Origin: JANMAT01 sp031359995
GTDB taxonomy: Bacteria; Actinomycetota; Acidimicrobiia; Acidimicrobiales; Ilumatobacteraceae
Reading direction: 5' to 3'
DNA length: 64,000 nucleotides
NCBI GenBank assembly: GCA_031359995.1
Contig: JANMAT010000052.1
Span: 14,302-78,301 of the forward strand
Under the pieces are notes generated by a model. That model worked only from the letters and a program-made list of their open reading frames with translations, was not told the origin of the DNA and did no database searches. Positions 17,683-26,695 of this stretch are shown here, piece after piece; position 1 is the first letter of the stretch, and every line of letters begins with the position of its first letter. A program made the position numbers and the translations under genes.

Positions 17683-19704
17683 ATGACCACTTCGACGCGC
17701 CCGCGACACTCGCAGTTGCGGTTGCTGTTCCTGTTCGCCCTGGCCAGCCTGGTACCGATCGTCGGCCTCGGGTACTGGCTCGTGGGCGAGCTGCGCCAGT
17801 CGGGTGAGCACCAGGCGCTGCGGGCGTACCAGCACCTGTCGATGTCGTTCCTCGATCCGATGGTCACGCCGACGAACGGCGAACCGATGGACCTGGACCA
17901 CCTCGGCGACGCCGACCGCAGAGCGCTCGACGAGGGCGTCACCGCGGTCAGCAGCCTGCTGCGCGTGCGCTTCATCAGCACCATCGGTCACATCACCTAC
18001 TCGACCGAGCGCGGCGAGATCGGCACGGACCTGCCGGGGGCGTGGGCCAACGACCTCGTGATGGGCGGCACCGGTCGCCGCTTCGTCGCCGCCGACCGCG
18101 TCGCCTACACCAAGGGCAGCGGGCGGGTCTTCCAGTACGCCCTGCCCCTGCGCCTGGCCGGGCAGGACCAGGACTGGGGCGTCATCGAGGTCACCGGGCC
18201 CACCGCCCTGCTGGCCGACGCCACGCCGGCGGTGCGCGACACCGAGGCGCTGTTCCTGACCACCGGCCTGTCCCTGCTGTGGCTGCTGATGCTCCCGATC
18301 TTCTGGTGGGTGTCGCTCAAGCTGAAGCGTCAGGTCGACGAGAACGAGCGCCTGGCCCAGCACGACGCCCTCACCGGGCTGCCCAACCGCACGCTGCTCG
18401 CCAGCCGGCTCACCGACGCGTTGACCGAGTCGGTGCAGCAGCACTCGGTGGTCGGGCTCATGCTCATCGACCTCGACGACTTCAAGGACGTCAACGACAC
18501 CCTCGGGCACCACGCCGGCGACGTGCTGCTCCAACACGTCGCCGATCGCATCAGCTCGGCCGTGCGGCCCGGCGACACGGTGAGCCGGCTCGGCGGTGAC
18601 GAGTTCGCCGTGGTCGTGGCCAACGCCCAGCACCCGAGCGTGATCAGCGGCGTGGCCGAACGGCTGCTCGATTCCCTGGAGCGGCCCGTGCAGATCGGTG
18701 AGGTCCTCGTGACGCCCGGCGCGTCCATCGGCATCGCCCTCGCGCCCGACCACGGCACCACGGTCGACGTCCTCATGCAGCGCGCCGACATCGCCATGTA
18801 CGCGGCCAAGGCCGGCGGGCTCGGGCGGCGCACGTACTCGCAGACCATCGACTCGCACAGCCCGTCGCGCCTCGGGCTCACCTCCGAGTTGCGCACGGCC
18901 CTGCGCAGCGAGGACCAGATCGACCTCGTGTACCAGCCCATCGTCGACAGCCGCACCGGCGAGGTCGTGCAGCTGGAGACGCTGGTGCGGTGGAAGCACC
19001 CTCAGCGCGGCGAACTGCTGCCCAAGGACTTCCTGGAGATGGCCGAGCGCAGCGGGCTCGTGGCCCAGCTCACCGAGCGCACGCTGGCCGTGGCCCTGCG
19101 CCAGCTGCGCACCTGGCTCGACGCCGGCCTCACGGTGCGGCTCGGCGTGAACCTGTCGTCGGTGGTGCTGCGCGACCAGACGCTGCCCAGCCAGATCTCG
19201 ACCCAGCTCAACCACCTGCGGGTGCCGGCGTCGCTCCTCGAGTTCGAGGTCACCGAGACCTCGCTGCTCGAGGAGCCCGAGAGCGTGCTCGTGCTGCTGC
19301 GCCAGCTGCGGGCGCTCGGCGCCAGTGTGGCCCTCGACGACTTCGGCTCGGGCTTCTCGTCGCTGGTCCACCTGCGCAGCCTGGAAGCCGACGTGGTGAA
19401 GATCGATCGCCAGTTCGTGGAGCACATCCTCACGCGCTCGGCCGACGCCAAGATCGTGGGCGCGGTGATCGACCTGGCCCACGAGCTCGGCATGACCGTC
19501 ACCGGCGAGGGTGTCGAGACCGAGGGCCAGGCGGTGAAGCTGGCCGCCATGGGCTGCGACCGGCTGCAGGGCTACTACCTGGCCCGGCCGCTACCGGCCT
19601 ACGCCGCCACCGCCCTGCTGCGGGAGCGTTCCCGGCTGGCCGCCGCCAACGCGGCGGCGGCCGCGGCGGCCATGTCCGCCTCGGCCGGCGCCGGCGCCGC
19701 CTGA
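17683..19704 (+). CDS. Membrane GGDEF/EAL c-di-GMP protein
   Basis: This is a 673-residue membrane sensor for cyclic di-GMP turnover. There is a TM helix at about residues 14-34, an extracytoplasmic sensor to about 188, and a second TM near 190-210. The GGDEF domain has an intact GGDEF motif near residue 304 and an RxxD inhibitory site (RPGD) five residues before it. The EAL domain has ETL in place of EAL, plus NLSS, DDFGSGFSSL and TGEGVE. Both synthase and phosphodiesterase residues look intact, so the net activity cannot be assigned. The C-terminus is an Ala-rich tail. Confidence 0.92.
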   Translation: MTTSTRPRHSQLRLLFLFALASLVPIVGLGYWLVGELRQSGEHQALRAYQHLSMSFLDPMVTPTNGEPMDLDHLGDADRRALDEGVTAVSSLLRVRFISTIGHITYSTERGEIGTDLPGAWANDLVMGGTGRRFVAADRVAYTKGSGRVFQYALPLRLAGQDQDWGVIEVTGPTALLADATPAVRDTEALFLTTGLSLLWLLMLPIFWWVSLKLKRQVDENERLAQHDALTGLPNRTLLASRLTDALTESVQQHSVVGLMLIDLDDFKDVNDTLGHHAGDVLLQHVADRISSAVRPGDTVSRLGGDEFAVVVANAQHPSVISGVAERLLDSLERPVQIGEVLVTPGASIGIALAPDHGTTVDVLMQRADIAMYAAKAGGLGRRTYSQTIDSHSPSRLGLTSELRTALRSEDQIDLVYQPIVDSRTGEVVQLETLVRWKHPQRGELLPKDFLEMAERSGLVAQLTERTLAVALRQLRTWLDAGLTVRLGVNLSSVVLRDQTLPSQISTQLNHLRVPASLLEFEVTETSLLEEPESVLVLLRQLRALGASVALDDFGSGFSSLVHLRSLEADVVKIDRQFVEHILTRSADAKIVGAVIDLAHELGMTVTGEGVETEGQAVKLAAMGCDRLQGYYLARPLPAYAATALLRERSRLAAANAAAAAAAMSASAGAGAA

Positions 19705-19788
19705 CGGCGCACGGGTGCTTTCGGGTCGTCAGGACGCGTGGGTTAGCGTGAGCGACGCCCTGATCGACCTGCCCCCAAGGACTGCGCC

Positions 19789-20310
19789 ATGACCGTGCAC
19801 GAACGCCCCTTCGGTCGGTACCTCGAGGACTTCGCCGTCGGTGACGTGTACAAGCACTGGCCCGGCAAGACGATCACCGAGTACGACGACCACCTGTTCT
19901 GCATGATCACCATGAACCACCACCCGTTGCACACCAACGCGTGGTTCGCCGAGCACGAGAGCGTGCAGGGCCGCAACGTCGTGGTGGGCAACCTCGTGTA
20001 CTCGCTGGCGCTCGGCATGAGCGTGCCCGACGTGTCGGGCGCCGCCATCGCCAACCTCGAGGTCGAGACGCTGCAGCACAAGCACCCCACGTTCCACGGC
20101 GACACCATCTACGCCGAGACGAAGGTGACCGACGTGAAGGAGTCGGGCTCCAAGCCCGACCGCGGCATCGTCACCGTGGAGACCAGGGCGTTCAACCAGG
20201 ACGGCGAGGAGGTCTGCTTCTTCCGCCGCCGCGTCATGGTGTGGAAGCAGGGGCAGGCCCCGCCGCGGCGCCGGCCCTACGACGGCACCGATCCGTGGAG
20301 CGCTTCCTGA
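19789..20310 (+). CDS. MaoC-family dehydratase
   Basis: The 173-residue hot-dog fold protein starts GRYLEDFAVGDVYKHWPGKTITEYD. It carries the hydratase-like motif MNHHPLHTNAWFA, where the Asp/His pair of R-specific enoyl-CoA hydratases is expected. It then has the conserved GNLVYSLALGMSVPDVSG. It resembles the mesaconyl-CoA or 3-hydroxyacyl-CoA dehydratase group. The strict D-x-x-x-x-H dyad is altered to N-H-H-P-L-H, so the exact reaction is uncertain. It overlaps the MutY gene start by 16 bp in another frame. Confidence 0.85.
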   Translation: MTVHERPFGRYLEDFAVGDVYKHWPGKTITEYDDHLFCMITMNHHPLHTNAWFAEHESVQGRNVVVGNLVYSLALGMSVPDVSGAAIANLEVETLQHKHPTFHGDTIYAETKVTDVKESGSKPDRGIVTVETRAFNQDGEEVCFFRRRVMVWKQGQAPPRRRPYDGTDPWSAS

Positions 20311-21161
20311 CGTTGCCCGACGCCCTGCTCGGCTGGGGCCGGCCCCGGCTCCGCGACCTGCCGTGGCGCCGCACCCGCGACCCGTGGGCGGTGCTGGTGA
20401 GCGAGCTGATGTTGCAGCAGACCCGGGTGTCCCGCGTGCTGCCGCGTTACGGAGTGTTCCTGGAGCAGTTCCCCACGCCGGCGGTGTGCGCGGCAGCCGG
20501 CGTGGCCGAGGTGATCCAGGCGTGGGCCGGCCTCGGCTACAACCGCCGCGCGGTGAACCTGCACGGCGCGGCGGTGGCCGTGACCGGGCTGGGGCGGTTC
20601 CCCGACACCCTGGAGGGTCTGCTGGCCCTGCCCGGCGTCGGTCCGTACACGGCACGGGCGGTGCTCGCCTTCGCCTACGAGGCCGATGCGGCCGTGGTCG
20701 ACACCAACATCGCTCGCGTGCTGGCGCGCGTCGCCGGGCACCGGCTCACCGCCCGACGGGCCCAGGCGACGGCCGACGACTGGCTGGAACGGGGCGAGTC
20801 GTGGGCGTGGAACCAGTCGCTCATGGAGCTGGGGGCCACCGTGTGCACGGCGCGCTCCTGGGCCTGTGCGTCGTGCCCGCTGACGTTCACGTGCGCGTGG
20901 CACGGGGCCGGGCACCCGGAGCCCGACCCGGCCGTCGGGTCGGCCGGGGTGAGCGGCGGCCAGAGCCGCTTCGACGGGAGCGACCGCCAGGGCCGGGGCC
21001 GGCTGGTGGGTGCGCTCCGGCTCGGGCCGGTGGAAGCCTCCGATCTGGCCGCGGTGACGGGCTGGCCCGGCGACCCCGATCGGGCACGCCGCGTGGCCGA
21101 CACCCTCGTTCGGGACCACCTGGCGTGGCGCGATGGCGCCGGGATCTACCGGTTGCCCTGA
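20295..21161 (+). CDS. mutY: A/G-specific adenine glycosylase
   Basis: This 288-residue HhH-GPD DNA glycosylase excises adenine opposite 8-oxoguanine. Visible signatures are PWRRTRDPWAVLVSELMLQQTRV, with the catalytic Glu region, the helix-hairpin-helix LPGVGPYTARAVLAFAY and the GPD Asp in VVDTNIARVLAR. The iron-sulfur loop is C-x6-C-x2-C-x5-C (CTARSWACASCPLTFTC). The C-terminal NUDIX-like 8-oxoG recognition domain of E. coli MutY is mostly missing, as in other actinobacterial short forms. The cluster makes it a client of the Suf system further along. GTG 20295 gives the complete N-terminus. Confidence 0.92.
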   Translation: MERFLTLPDALLGWGRPRLRDLPWRRTRDPWAVLVSELMLQQTRVSRVLPRYGVFLEQFPTPAVCAAAGVAEVIQAWAGLGYNRRAVNLHGAAVAVTGLGRFPDTLEGLLALPGVGPYTARAVLAFAYEADAAVVDTNIARVLARVAGHRLTARRAQATADDWLERGESWAWNQSLMELGATVCTARSWACASCPLTFTCAWHGAGHPEPDPAVGSAGVSGGQSRFDGSDRQGRGRLVGALRLGPVEASDLAAVTGWPGDPDRARRVADTLVRDHLAWRDGAGIYRLP

Positions 21162-21176
21162 GCTTTGGCAATCCGC

Positions 21177-21204
21177 TCAAGTTCCCGCCGGATGAGGCCG
21201 AAAG
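21177..21204 (+). promoter_or_regulatory. Candidate FliA/WhiG-type sigma promoter
   Basis: TCAAGTT at 21177 and GCCGAAAG at 21197 are separated by 16 bases counted from TCAA to GCCG. They match the motility sigma pattern TAAA-N15-GCCGATAA with one extra spacer base. The element ends 31 bp before the chemotaxis receptor start, where such promoters are expected. The -10 half is imperfect (AAAG instead of ATAA). Confidence 0.5.
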
Positions 21205-21235
21205 TCCCCTCGCACGAGGAAAGGGCCTCTCCACC

Positions 21236-22849
21236 ATGTCGCATCAGCGCAGGTTCCGGTTCGCCGACGTCGGCATCGCCGCCAAGGTCTTGAGCGCGGT
21301 CGCCATCGGCGCCGTCGCCCTCGTGATCGTCGGGGTCGTGGCCGTCTCGCGTCTCGGCTCCGTCCGTGACTCGGCCGACGCGCTCTACGGCAAGGGTCTG
21401 GCGCGCATCGACGCCATTCGCACCGCCCAGACCAAGATCTTCGAGATCCGTGGCAACGTGAACCACTCGGTGCTGTCGGACGGCCCGGTGGCGATCAAGG
21501 CCGACATCGACAAGACGACGGCCGCCGAGGCCGGCCTGGACGAGGCGTTGAAGACCTACCAGGCCACCTATGGCGGGGCCATGAGCGGGACCGACCAGGT
21601 GCGCTTCGACGCGGTGGTCACCGCCAACGCCGCACGACACAAGGTCCTTGCCGAGCAGCTGATGCCGCTGCTGGAGAAGGATGACGACGCCAGCGCCGAG
21701 GCCGTGGTGAACGGTGATCTCGCCGGCACCCGCGCCGCGCTCGCCGACGCCATGGACGCCATCGTGAAGGCCGACGAAGATCAGGCCGCCGCCCTCAACG
21801 CGGACGCCCAGAGCACCTACCGCTCCGGGTTCATCACCCTCGTGGCCGTGATCGTCGTCGGCGTGCTCGCCGCCGTCGCGCTCGGGCTGCTCATCGCCCG
21901 CATCATCGCCCGCCCGTTGCAACGGGCCGCGGTCGAACTGCGCAAGGTGGCCCAGGGCGACCTCACCATCGAACTGCTTGCCGATGGCCACGACGAGGTC
22001 GGCGAGGTCACCGATGCCATCAACACCGCGGTCGCGTCCATGCGGTCGGCACTGAGCGAGGTGGGCACCACCGCCCGCTCGCTGTCCACGTCCAGCGAAG
22101 GTCTCACGTCGGTGGCCGGTGAGATGTCGGCCATGGCCCAGCAGACCTCGTCGCAGGCGGTGGAGGTCTCGGCGTCGAGCGCGCACGTGACCTCCAGCCT
22201 CCAGTCGATGTCGGCCGGCGCCGAGGAGATGGGCGCGTCGATCCAGGACATCTCCCGCAACGCGACCCAGGCCTCCAGCATCGCCACCGACGCGGCCGCC
22301 TGCGCCGAGCACGCCGGCGCGGTCATGCAACAGCTCGGCGCGGCTTCGAACCGGGTCGGGCTCGTCGTGCGCACCATCACCGCCATCGCCGAGCAGACGA
22401 ACCTGCTCGCCCTGAACGCCACGATCGAGGCGGCGCGTGCCGGCGAGGCCGGCCGGGGTTTCGCCGTGGTGGCCAACGAGGTGAAGGAGCTGGCCCAGGC
22501 CACGGCCAAGGCGACCGCGGAGATCGAGGACACGGTCAAGAACATCAACGACCAGGCCCTGGAAGCGATCGACGCGATGGAGCAGATCCGTCAGGTGATC
22601 GAGCGGGTGAACGACGCCCAGAGCATGATCGCCGCCGCGGTCGAGGAGCAGTCGGCCACGGCCAACGAGATCGTGCGCTCGGTGCACGAGGCGGCCAACG
22701 GTTCCAACATCATCTCGGAGAACATCGACGGGGTGGCCCACGCCGCCACGACGAGCTCGGCCGCGGCCGAACAGACGCTGGGCACGGCCAGCGACGTGGC
22801 CGCCAACGCGACCCAACTGCTGTCCCTGGTGGGTCGCTTCCGCGTGTGA
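21236..22849 (+). CDS. Methyl-accepting chemotaxis protein
   Basis: The 537-residue receptor starts MSHQRRFRFADVGIAAKV at ATG 21236. TM1 lies at about residues 16-38, followed by a four-helix-bundle periplasmic sensor to about 195, TM2 at about 197-220, and a HAMP domain with IARPLQRAAVELRKVAQGDL. The cytoplasmic coiled-coil signalling domain carries the highly conserved hairpin tip IAEQTNLLALNATIEAARAG and EEQSATANEI. No C-terminal CheR-docking pentapeptide is present. Chemotaxis kinase and flagellar genes are not in the window, but the upstream FliA-like promoter fits a motility regulon. Confidence 0.93.
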   Translation: MSHQRRFRFADVGIAAKVLSAVAIGAVALVIVGVVAVSRLGSVRDSADALYGKGLARIDAIRTAQTKIFEIRGNVNHSVLSDGPVAIKADIDKTTAAEAGLDEALKTYQATYGGAMSGTDQVRFDAVVTANAARHKVLAEQLMPLLEKDDDASAEAVVNGDLAGTRAALADAMDAIVKADEDQAAALNADAQSTYRSGFITLVAVIVVGVLAAVALGLLIARIIARPLQRAAVELRKVAQGDLTIELLADGHDEVGEVTDAINTAVASMRSALSEVGTTARSLSTSSEGLTSVAGEMSAMAQQTSSQAVEVSASSAHVTSSLQSMSAGAEEMGASIQDISRNATQASSIATDAAACAEHAGAVMQQLGAASNRVGLVVRTITAIAEQTNLLALNATIEAARAGEAGRGFAVVANEVKELAQATAKATAEIEDTVKNINDQALEAIDAMEQIRQVIERVNDAQSMIAAAVEEQSATANEIVRSVHEAANGSNIISENIDGVAHAATTSSAAAEQTLGTASDVAANATQLLSLVGRFRV

Positions 22850-22853
22850 CCCG

Positions 22854-22892
22854 TCGTGGGTGCGGGCCGGGCGAACCGACCCGCACCCACGA
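22854..22892. terminator. Bidirectional hairpin terminator
   Basis: A perfect 13-bp stem (TCGTGGGTGCGGG with its complement at 22880-22892) and a 13-base loop lie between the ends of the convergent receptor and secreted-protein genes. There is no T-tract, as is common in GC-rich actinobacteria. Confidence 0.75.
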
Positions 22893-22903
22893 TCAGCGGT
22901 GCA

Positions 22904-23413
22904 TCACGCCGTGCGGGCGAACCACGCACCACCACCGCTGGTCACGAAGACGATCGGGTTGGCGCACATGGACGGCAGGGCCACCTTCGCCTCGAACTCG
23001 GCCGTGCCCGTGGGGCCGCCGGCCACCGCGGGGGTGCTCACGTTCACCACGCCGCTCATGGTCTCGCAGCTCACGACGACCTTGAACGTGGGGGCCGGGT
23101 TGGTGCCGCCCAGGTTGAGGGCGATGGCGGCCGGGTCGTTCGGATCGATGAGGAGCCCCTCGACCTCGACGTTGACCCGGCCGTCGGCGCGGACCTCGCC
23201 CTCGGCCTCGGCGACCACCCATGGCAGGCCGCCGGCATTGATGCCGCGGACCGCGCCGGCGGCTCCGACGGCCGGGCGGGCGTTGCCCATCATCGACTCG
23301 AACCGGATGAGCCGGTGGCCCCCGTCGTCGGCGCTGGCCGCGGTGCTCGACAGGGTGAGCGCGGTGCCGGCCATGACGGTGGCGGCGGTGAGAGCGAGGA
23401 ACTTGGAACGCAT
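22904..23413 (-). CDS. Secreted hypothetical protein
   Basis: This 169-residue protein has a clear Sec signal peptide (MRSKFLALTAATVMAGTALTLSSTAASA, cleavage near residue 28). The mature part is beta-rich with two cysteines (about positions 115 and 150), probably forming a disulfide. The sequence around NVEVEGLLIDPNDPAAIALNLGGTNPAPTFKVVVSC resembles uncharacterised secreted actinobacterial proteins. No enzyme motif is visible. AAGGAGC lies 5-10 bp before the ATG. The 215 bp between this start and the divergent gene at 23629 hold promoters but no other gene. Confidence 0.75.
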   Translation of the reverse strand: MRSKFLALTAATVMAGTALTLSSTAASADDGGHRLIRFESMMGNARPAVGAAGAVRGINAGGLPWVVAEAEGEVRADGRVNVEVEGLLIDPNDPAAIALNLGGTNPAPTFKVVVSCETMSGVVNVSTPAVAGGPTGTAEFEAKVALPSMCANPIVFVTSGGGAWFARTA

Positions 23414-23628
23414 GCAGATGCTCCTTGGTGTACGAGCGCGGCGGGACCGCCGAGCCCCCGGTGTGTGCTACCCCAGTTCCTACGAGGGCGTGCACCGGTT
23501 GGGTTTTGGCAAATGGTCGTAGTCCATTCGTCCAGGTTCTCGCCGAAGGTAAAAGGTGATCCGATCGTGGTGGCGGCACGAACACCTCGTGTCCGGCGCG
23601 CACTATGGTCCGGCTGGGACGCACCACG

Positions 23629-24657
23629 ATGACCGAACCCTCCCTCCCCGACGAGCTCGACGAGTTGCTCACGGCGTACGCGCTCGGCGCGCTCGACGAG
23701 GTCACCCGCGTCCGGTTGGAGGAGCTGGCCGCCACCGAGCCGGCCGTGCGAGCTCGGTTGCGGCGCTTCACGACCACGACCGCTCAGTTGGTGGAGCCGG
23801 CGGCCACACCGCGCCGCGCCCGGCACGGGGTGCTGGCCCGGGCGCTGCGCCACCGTTCGGGCGGACGGTCCTTGCTCGAGCCGTCATCGCGGCCGGGGGT
23901 GGCCGCCATCCATCGCGGGCAGGCCGTTGCGCTGTCGGCGCTCGTGGCCCGTCTCACCGATCGCGAACTGACCCGACCGACGCGCCTCGGCCATCCGGTC
24001 GGCGCCGTGCTCGCCCATCTGGTGGGCCAGCTCGAACGCACGGCCACCGCGCTGGGCGACGGCTCGTTCGAGGCGCCGCCAGAGTGCGACTACGAGCACT
24101 GGCGCGCCACCGAGCCCTACGTGGAGCGGTTCGCCGGTGTGGGTGCGGTGCCGCTCGACGCGGTGCTCACCGACGTGAACCGGCGCATCGTGGCCCGGCT
24201 CGACGCGCTGGGCGAGCAGCCCCTCGGTCTCGACTCCCCGTCGGGTCAGGCGCTGGTGAAGACGTTCGAGACCTGGATGCACGCCGACGACGTGCGCCTC
24301 GCGCTCGGGCGTGCCGTCTCGGTGCCCGATGCCGGCAGCCTGCACGTGATCTGTGCCTTCGCGGTGGGCGCTCTGCCCGTGACGCTGGCGTTGGCCGGCG
24401 TGCCCCATGCCGACTCGGTGGCGCGCGTGGTGCTGACCGGAGCCGGCGGCGGCGTGCACCGCGTGGTGCTGGCCCCCGACGGCCCACCCGACGACGGGCG
24501 CGAGCCGGCCGTGACCGTGATCGGCGAGGCGCACCAGTTCTGCCGCCTGTTCCATCGCCAGCTCAGCGTGGCCGAGGCCGACATCGAGATCGCCGGCGAC
24601 GCCACGGTGGCCGCCGATGTCATCGCCGCCATCGGCGTGCTCGCCGAGAGCACCTGA
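23629..24657 (+). CDS. Anti-sigma-like N-terminus fused to mycothiol-binding-fold domain
   Basis: The 342-residue protein has two parts. Residues 1-60 (LDELLTAYALGALDEVTRVRLEELAATEPAVRARLRRF) follow the helical pattern of zinc-type anti-sigma domains but lack the CxxC. Residues about 85-230 look like the maleylpyruvate isomerase/DinB mycothiol-binding fold, with LVARLTDRELTRPTRLG, GAVLAHLVGQLERTA and the C-terminal-type segment FETWMHADDVRLALGR. The remaining residues form an SCP2-like C-terminal domain. It may be a thiol-responsive regulator or an enzyme; neither is proven. An in-frame ATG at 23605 lies within the likely -10 box, so 23629 is preferred. Confidence 0.65.
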   Translation: MTEPSLPDELDELLTAYALGALDEVTRVRLEELAATEPAVRARLRRFTTTTAQLVEPAATPRRARHGVLARALRHRSGGRSLLEPSSRPGVAAIHRGQAVALSALVARLTDRELTRPTRLGHPVGAVLAHLVGQLERTATALGDGSFEAPPECDYEHWRATEPYVERFAGVGAVPLDAVLTDVNRRIVARLDALGEQPLGLDSPSGQALVKTFETWMHADDVRLALGRAVSVPDAGSLHVICAFAVGALPVTLALAGVPHADSVARVVLTGAGGGVHRVVLAPDGPPDDGREPAVTVIGEAHQFCRLFHRQLSVAEADIEIAGDATVAADVIAAIGVLAEST

Positions 24658-24666
24658 GCGGCGCCC

Positions 24667-25740
24667 TCAGCGGGCGTCGAGCTCCACTTCGATCTCGACG
24701 GGGTCGTCGTCCAGGACCGACGCATCGTGCTCGCGGGGCGAGCGGGCCACGACCTCCACGATCGTGCGGCGCCACCGCTGCCACGTGCCCATCACCCCAT
24801 CGGGAGCGAAGAGGGTGACCCCCACGAGTGCACCGCCGAAGATGAGCGACGGGTTCAGGCCGACTCCGAGGGTCGTGAGCAGCACCGGCAGCCAGGCGAT
24901 GACGACGCCGCCGAGCACCGAGCCCGAGAACGTGCCGATGCCGCCGACGAACACGGCGGTGTACATCTGGAGCGAGAGCGTGAGCGAGAACCGACCCTCG
25001 CCCACGAACGGCGCCGGCAGCACCAGCAGGGCACCGGCCACACCGGTGATGCCTGCCGAGACGCCGAACATGGCCGTCTTCAGCAGCACCACGTTGATGC
25101 CGAACGTCTGGGCGGCCAGCTCGTCGCCCCGCATCGCCTCGAGGGCCCGACCGACGCGGCCGCGCACCATGTTGGCCATGACGACGTAGACGGCGACGGC
25201 GAACGTGGTGACCACCAGGTACAGCCACACCCGCTCGGCCTGACGGGTGGTCCCGAACCAGTGGGGCGGGGCGACGATGTCGGTGCTGCCCTTGCCGTTC
25301 GTGCCGTTGGTGAGCCACTCGAGCCGCTTCACGACGGGGCCGAAGGCCACGCCGACCGCCAGGGTCAGCAGGGCCAGGTACAGGCCGCGGAACCGTAGCG
25401 CGGGCACGCCGATGAGGAAGCCGAGCACGAAGGTGACCGCGAACGCCGCGGGCACCGTGGCGACCAGGGGCCAGCCGTGGTCGGCGTTCAGGATCACCGT
25501 GGTGTAGGCGCCCACGCCCACGAACGCGGCGTGCCCGAGCGAGATCTGCCCGGCGAAGCCCACGATCAGGTTCAGCCCGAGCACGGCGACGGCCCACGCC
25601 GCCATCTCGGTGGCGATGGGGAGCTTCAGGGGCGGAAGCACCACCGGCACGAGCACCAGCACCAGCAGCCCGACACCCCGAGCGCCCCACACCCCGGCGC
25701 GGTGCTCGGGCGACCCGGCCAGGACGCGGCGCGCCGTCAC
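24667..25740 (-). CDS. Branched-chain amino acid-type ABC permease LivM
   Basis: The 357-residue permease has about nine hydrophobic segments and the LivM signatures AVLGLNLIVGFAGQISLGHAAFVGVGAYTT and, in the cytoplasmic loop, GRALEAMRGDELAAQTFGIN. The end has FAPDGVMGTWQRWRR before a soluble acidic tail. GTG 25740 overlaps the livH stop as GTGA. No ATPase or substrate-binding protein gene is adjacent, since the next gene downstream is convergent. It is the last gene of the operon that begins with the thioredoxin-like and UGSC genes, so the ligand may not be an amino acid. Confidence 0.88.
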   Translation of the reverse strand: MTARRVLAGSPEHRAGVWGARGVGLLVLVLVPVVLPPLKLPIATEMAAWAVAVLGLNLIVGFAGQISLGHAAFVGVGAYTTVILNADHGWPLVATVPAAFAVTFVLGFLIGVPALRFRGLYLALLTLAVGVAFGPVVKRLEWLTNGTNGKGSTDIVAPPHWFGTTRQAERVWLYLVVTTFAVAVYVVMANMVRGRVGRALEAMRGDELAAQTFGINVVLLKTAMFGVSAGITGVAGALLVLPAPFVGEGRFSLTLSLQMYTAVFVGGIGTFSGSVLGGVVIAWLPVLLTTLGVGLNPSLIFGGALVGVTLFAPDGVMGTWQRWRRTIVEVVARSPREHDASVLDDDPVEIEVELDAR

Positions 25741-26678
25741 AGGCGGGCCACCCGGCGGCGCCCGAGGAGACCCTGCGGGCGCACGGCCAGCACCACCAGC
25801 AGGATGGCGATGGCGGTGACGAGGCTGAGGTCGCCGCCGATGGCGGGCACGTAGCCGCCGAGCAGCGTCTCGGCCAGGGCGAGGAAGAACCCGCCGATCA
25901 CCGCGCCACCGGGCGAGTCGAGCCCGCCCACCGTGGCAGCGGCGATGGCGAACACCAGCATCTTGCTCATCATCGAGGTGTCGACGTACACCGACGGCGC
26001 CACCAGCACGCCGGCGATGGCGCCCAGGGCGCCGGCCATGCCCCAACCGAGGGCCAGCGAACGGCCGACCCGGATGCCGGCGAGGCCGGCGCTCACGCGG
26101 TTGGAGGCCACGGCGCGAAAGGCGAGGCCGGTGCGGGTGCGCTGGAGCACCACGCGCAGGACCACGAGCACCGCGAGCAGCACGAGCGCGGTGCCGAGCG
26201 TCTCGTAGCGGAGCTTGGCGCCGCCGATGGTGACCGCGTCGGCCGGCCGGTGCGGGAACGGCGACTTGAAGGCGTAGAACCCGGCCCCGAAGATCTGCGA
26301 CGCGGCGCCGTTCACGAGCAGGCCGAGGCCGAGGGTGGCACCCACCACGGCCATCGTGGATCGCCCTTCCACGCGGCGGATCAGCACGCGCTCCACGACG
26401 GCGCCGAAGACCAGGGCCATCACCACCACGGCGACGATGGTCGGCACGATCGGCCACGGCGTGTGCAGCACGTTGCGGGCCCACGTGGTGCCCTTCAGGC
26501 GCGGCGTGGCCGGGGTGACGAGCACCAGCGCCAGGAACGTGGCGAACATGGAGCTCTCACCCAGGGCGAAGTTCAGCATCCCCGAGCTGCGGTACACGAG
26601 GGTGAGCGCGACGGCCAACGACGCGTACACCGCGCCGTTGCCGAGAGCGTCGAAGAGGCGCTGCAGGAAGAGCTGCAC
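25737..26678 (-). CDS. Branched-chain amino acid-type ABC permease LivH
   Basis: This 313-residue inner-membrane permease pairs with LivM. It shows NGAVYASLAVALTLVYRSSGMLNFALGE, the coupling-loop segment TRTGLAFRAVASNRVSAGLAGI, and a late GGLDSPGGAVIGGFFLALAE. Its start is only 17 bp after the stop of the UGSC selenoprotein gene, so it is almost certainly in the same transcript. LivK, LivG and LivF partners are not in this window and must be elsewhere for the transporter to work. Confidence 0.88.
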   Translation of the reverse strand: MQLFLQRLFDALGNGAVYASLAVALTLVYRSSGMLNFALGESSMFATFLALVLVTPATPRLKGTTWARNVLHTPWPIVPTIVAVVVMALVFGAVVERVLIRRVEGRSTMAVVGATLGLGLLVNGAASQIFGAGFYAFKSPFPHRPADAVTIGGAKLRYETLGTALVLLAVLVVLRVVLQRTRTGLAFRAVASNRVSAGLAGIRVGRSLALGWGMAGALGAIAGVLVAPSVYVDTSMMSKMLVFAIAAATVGGLDSPGGAVIGGFFLALAETLLGGYVPAIGGDLSLVTAIAILLVVLAVRPQGLLGRRRVARL

Positions 26679-26695
26679 GCCTCAGGTCCAGTCGG

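Noticed and set aside
24667..26484. Single 605-residue minus-strand frame suggesting a LivH-LivM fusion
   Set aside because: The first part is out of frame with LivH. The true arrangement is two genes with a GTGA overlap at 25737-25740.
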